Shown piece after piece: positions 42,428-42,496 of a stretch of DNA of 42,496 bases (positions are counted from its first letter, which is position 1; each line of letters opens with the position of its first letter). Where the stretch lies: the IMG/VR virus record IMGVR_UViG_3300028423_001131, positions 1 to 42,496 of that record; one strand, 5' to 3'. Under the pieces are notes generated by a model, which saw nothing but the letters and a program-made list of their open reading frames with translations, had not been told where the DNA came from and made no database searches. The stretch comes from a virus. Both the position numbers and the translations under genes were made by a program.

Positions 42428-42496
42428 TACATTAAATGGACTAGAACTTCTATATCCTAATTCAGTTATTCCTCAACTAAAAAGAACATTGGATAA
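42417..42496 (+). CDS. N-terminus of a further gene (runs off the window)
   Basis: ATG at 42417 opens a frame with 26 residues (MTRNTLNGLELLYPNSVIPQ at the start) that stays open to the window edge. It overlaps the upstream gene by 11 bases, and an AAAGGA ribosome site lies 8 bases before the ATG. Too little remains to name it. It belongs to the same sigma70-driven transcript as the triplicated transferase-like gene. Confidence 0.6.
   Translation, partial: MTRNTLNGLELLYPNSVIPQLKRTLD

Noticed and set aside
1-42496. tRNA genes, CRISPR arrays, insertion sequences or attachment sites
   Set aside because: No cloverleaf-like segments, direct repeat-spacer series, transposase motifs or long exact repeats were seen, and gaps between genes are too short for most of them.

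Overview
The window is the late structural region of a tailed phage with a T4-type contractile tail, followed by a cluster of accessory genes. The phage is most likely a marine T4-like myovirus of the kind that infects low-GC picocyanobacteria or SAR11-type bacteria. The evidence is a clear gp53, a gp5-type spike, gp25 and gp6 in consecutive order, a string of fibre genes, AT-rich DNA, tightly packed genes with 1-14 bp overlaps, and marine-phage accessory families (flavin halogenase, N-terminal-twitch radical SAM protein, GT-A-like transferases). The sequence does not identify the host.

Region 1 (1-23218, + strand) is the baseplate. It holds the tail end of an upstream gene, gp53, a gp27-type hub protein, a lysozyme-less gp5-type spike, a small glycine/alanine-rich structural protein, gp25, gp6, and a single gene of almost 14 kb in the gp7 position encoding 4648 residues. 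The giant protein shows a central FG-GAP-like propeller and several short modules resembling CBM5/12 folds.

Region 2 (23240-31865, + strand) holds adhesion and fibre genes. A 203-aa structural protein is followed by three tandem paralogues that share an N-terminal module but end differently (tail-collar domain, no recognised domain, ADLAEKY-type domain). Two further paralogues follow, one ending in a truncated von Willebrand A-like segment. The octamer GATAAATA, close to the T4 late promoter TATAAATA, lies 18-24 nt before gp6, the 203-aa gene, the third fibre gene and a minus-strand fibre gene.

Region 3 (31877-36803, + strand) begins at a near-consensus sigma70 promoter (TTGACA-17-TATACT) whose -10 sits in an inverted repeat. 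Downstream is one compact operon: a conserved 115-aa protein, two GT-A-like transferases with DTD motifs, an unknown 187-aa protein, a transferase-like protein with a DGD motif, and a radical SAM enzyme with an N-terminal cysteine cluster.

Region 4 (41026 down to 36783, - strand) starts with a late-promoter fibre gene. Nested in its 3' end is a second sigma70 promoter (TTGACT-17-TATAAT). It drives an overlapping three-gene cassette: a compact AMP-forming (ANL) ligase, a flavin-dependent halogenase and a small GNAT-like protein. This looks like a viral tailoring or biosynthetic unit and is the most interesting system here. Region 5 (41064-end, + strand) starts with a perfect TTGACA-17-TATAAT promoter and an apparently leaderless gene. 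That gene has three tandem copies of the transferase-like module, and only the last keeps the DGD motif. A further gene starts at 42417 and runs off the window.

Overall, virion genes appear to carry late-type promoters, while the sugar-transfer, radical SAM and halogenase genes carry host-type sigma70 promoters. This suggests the latter are expressed early and act on host metabolism, the host surface or later on virion parts. No tRNA, rRNA, CRISPR array, insertion sequence or convincing intrinsic terminator was seen. No stretch longer than about 75 bases lacks a gene.
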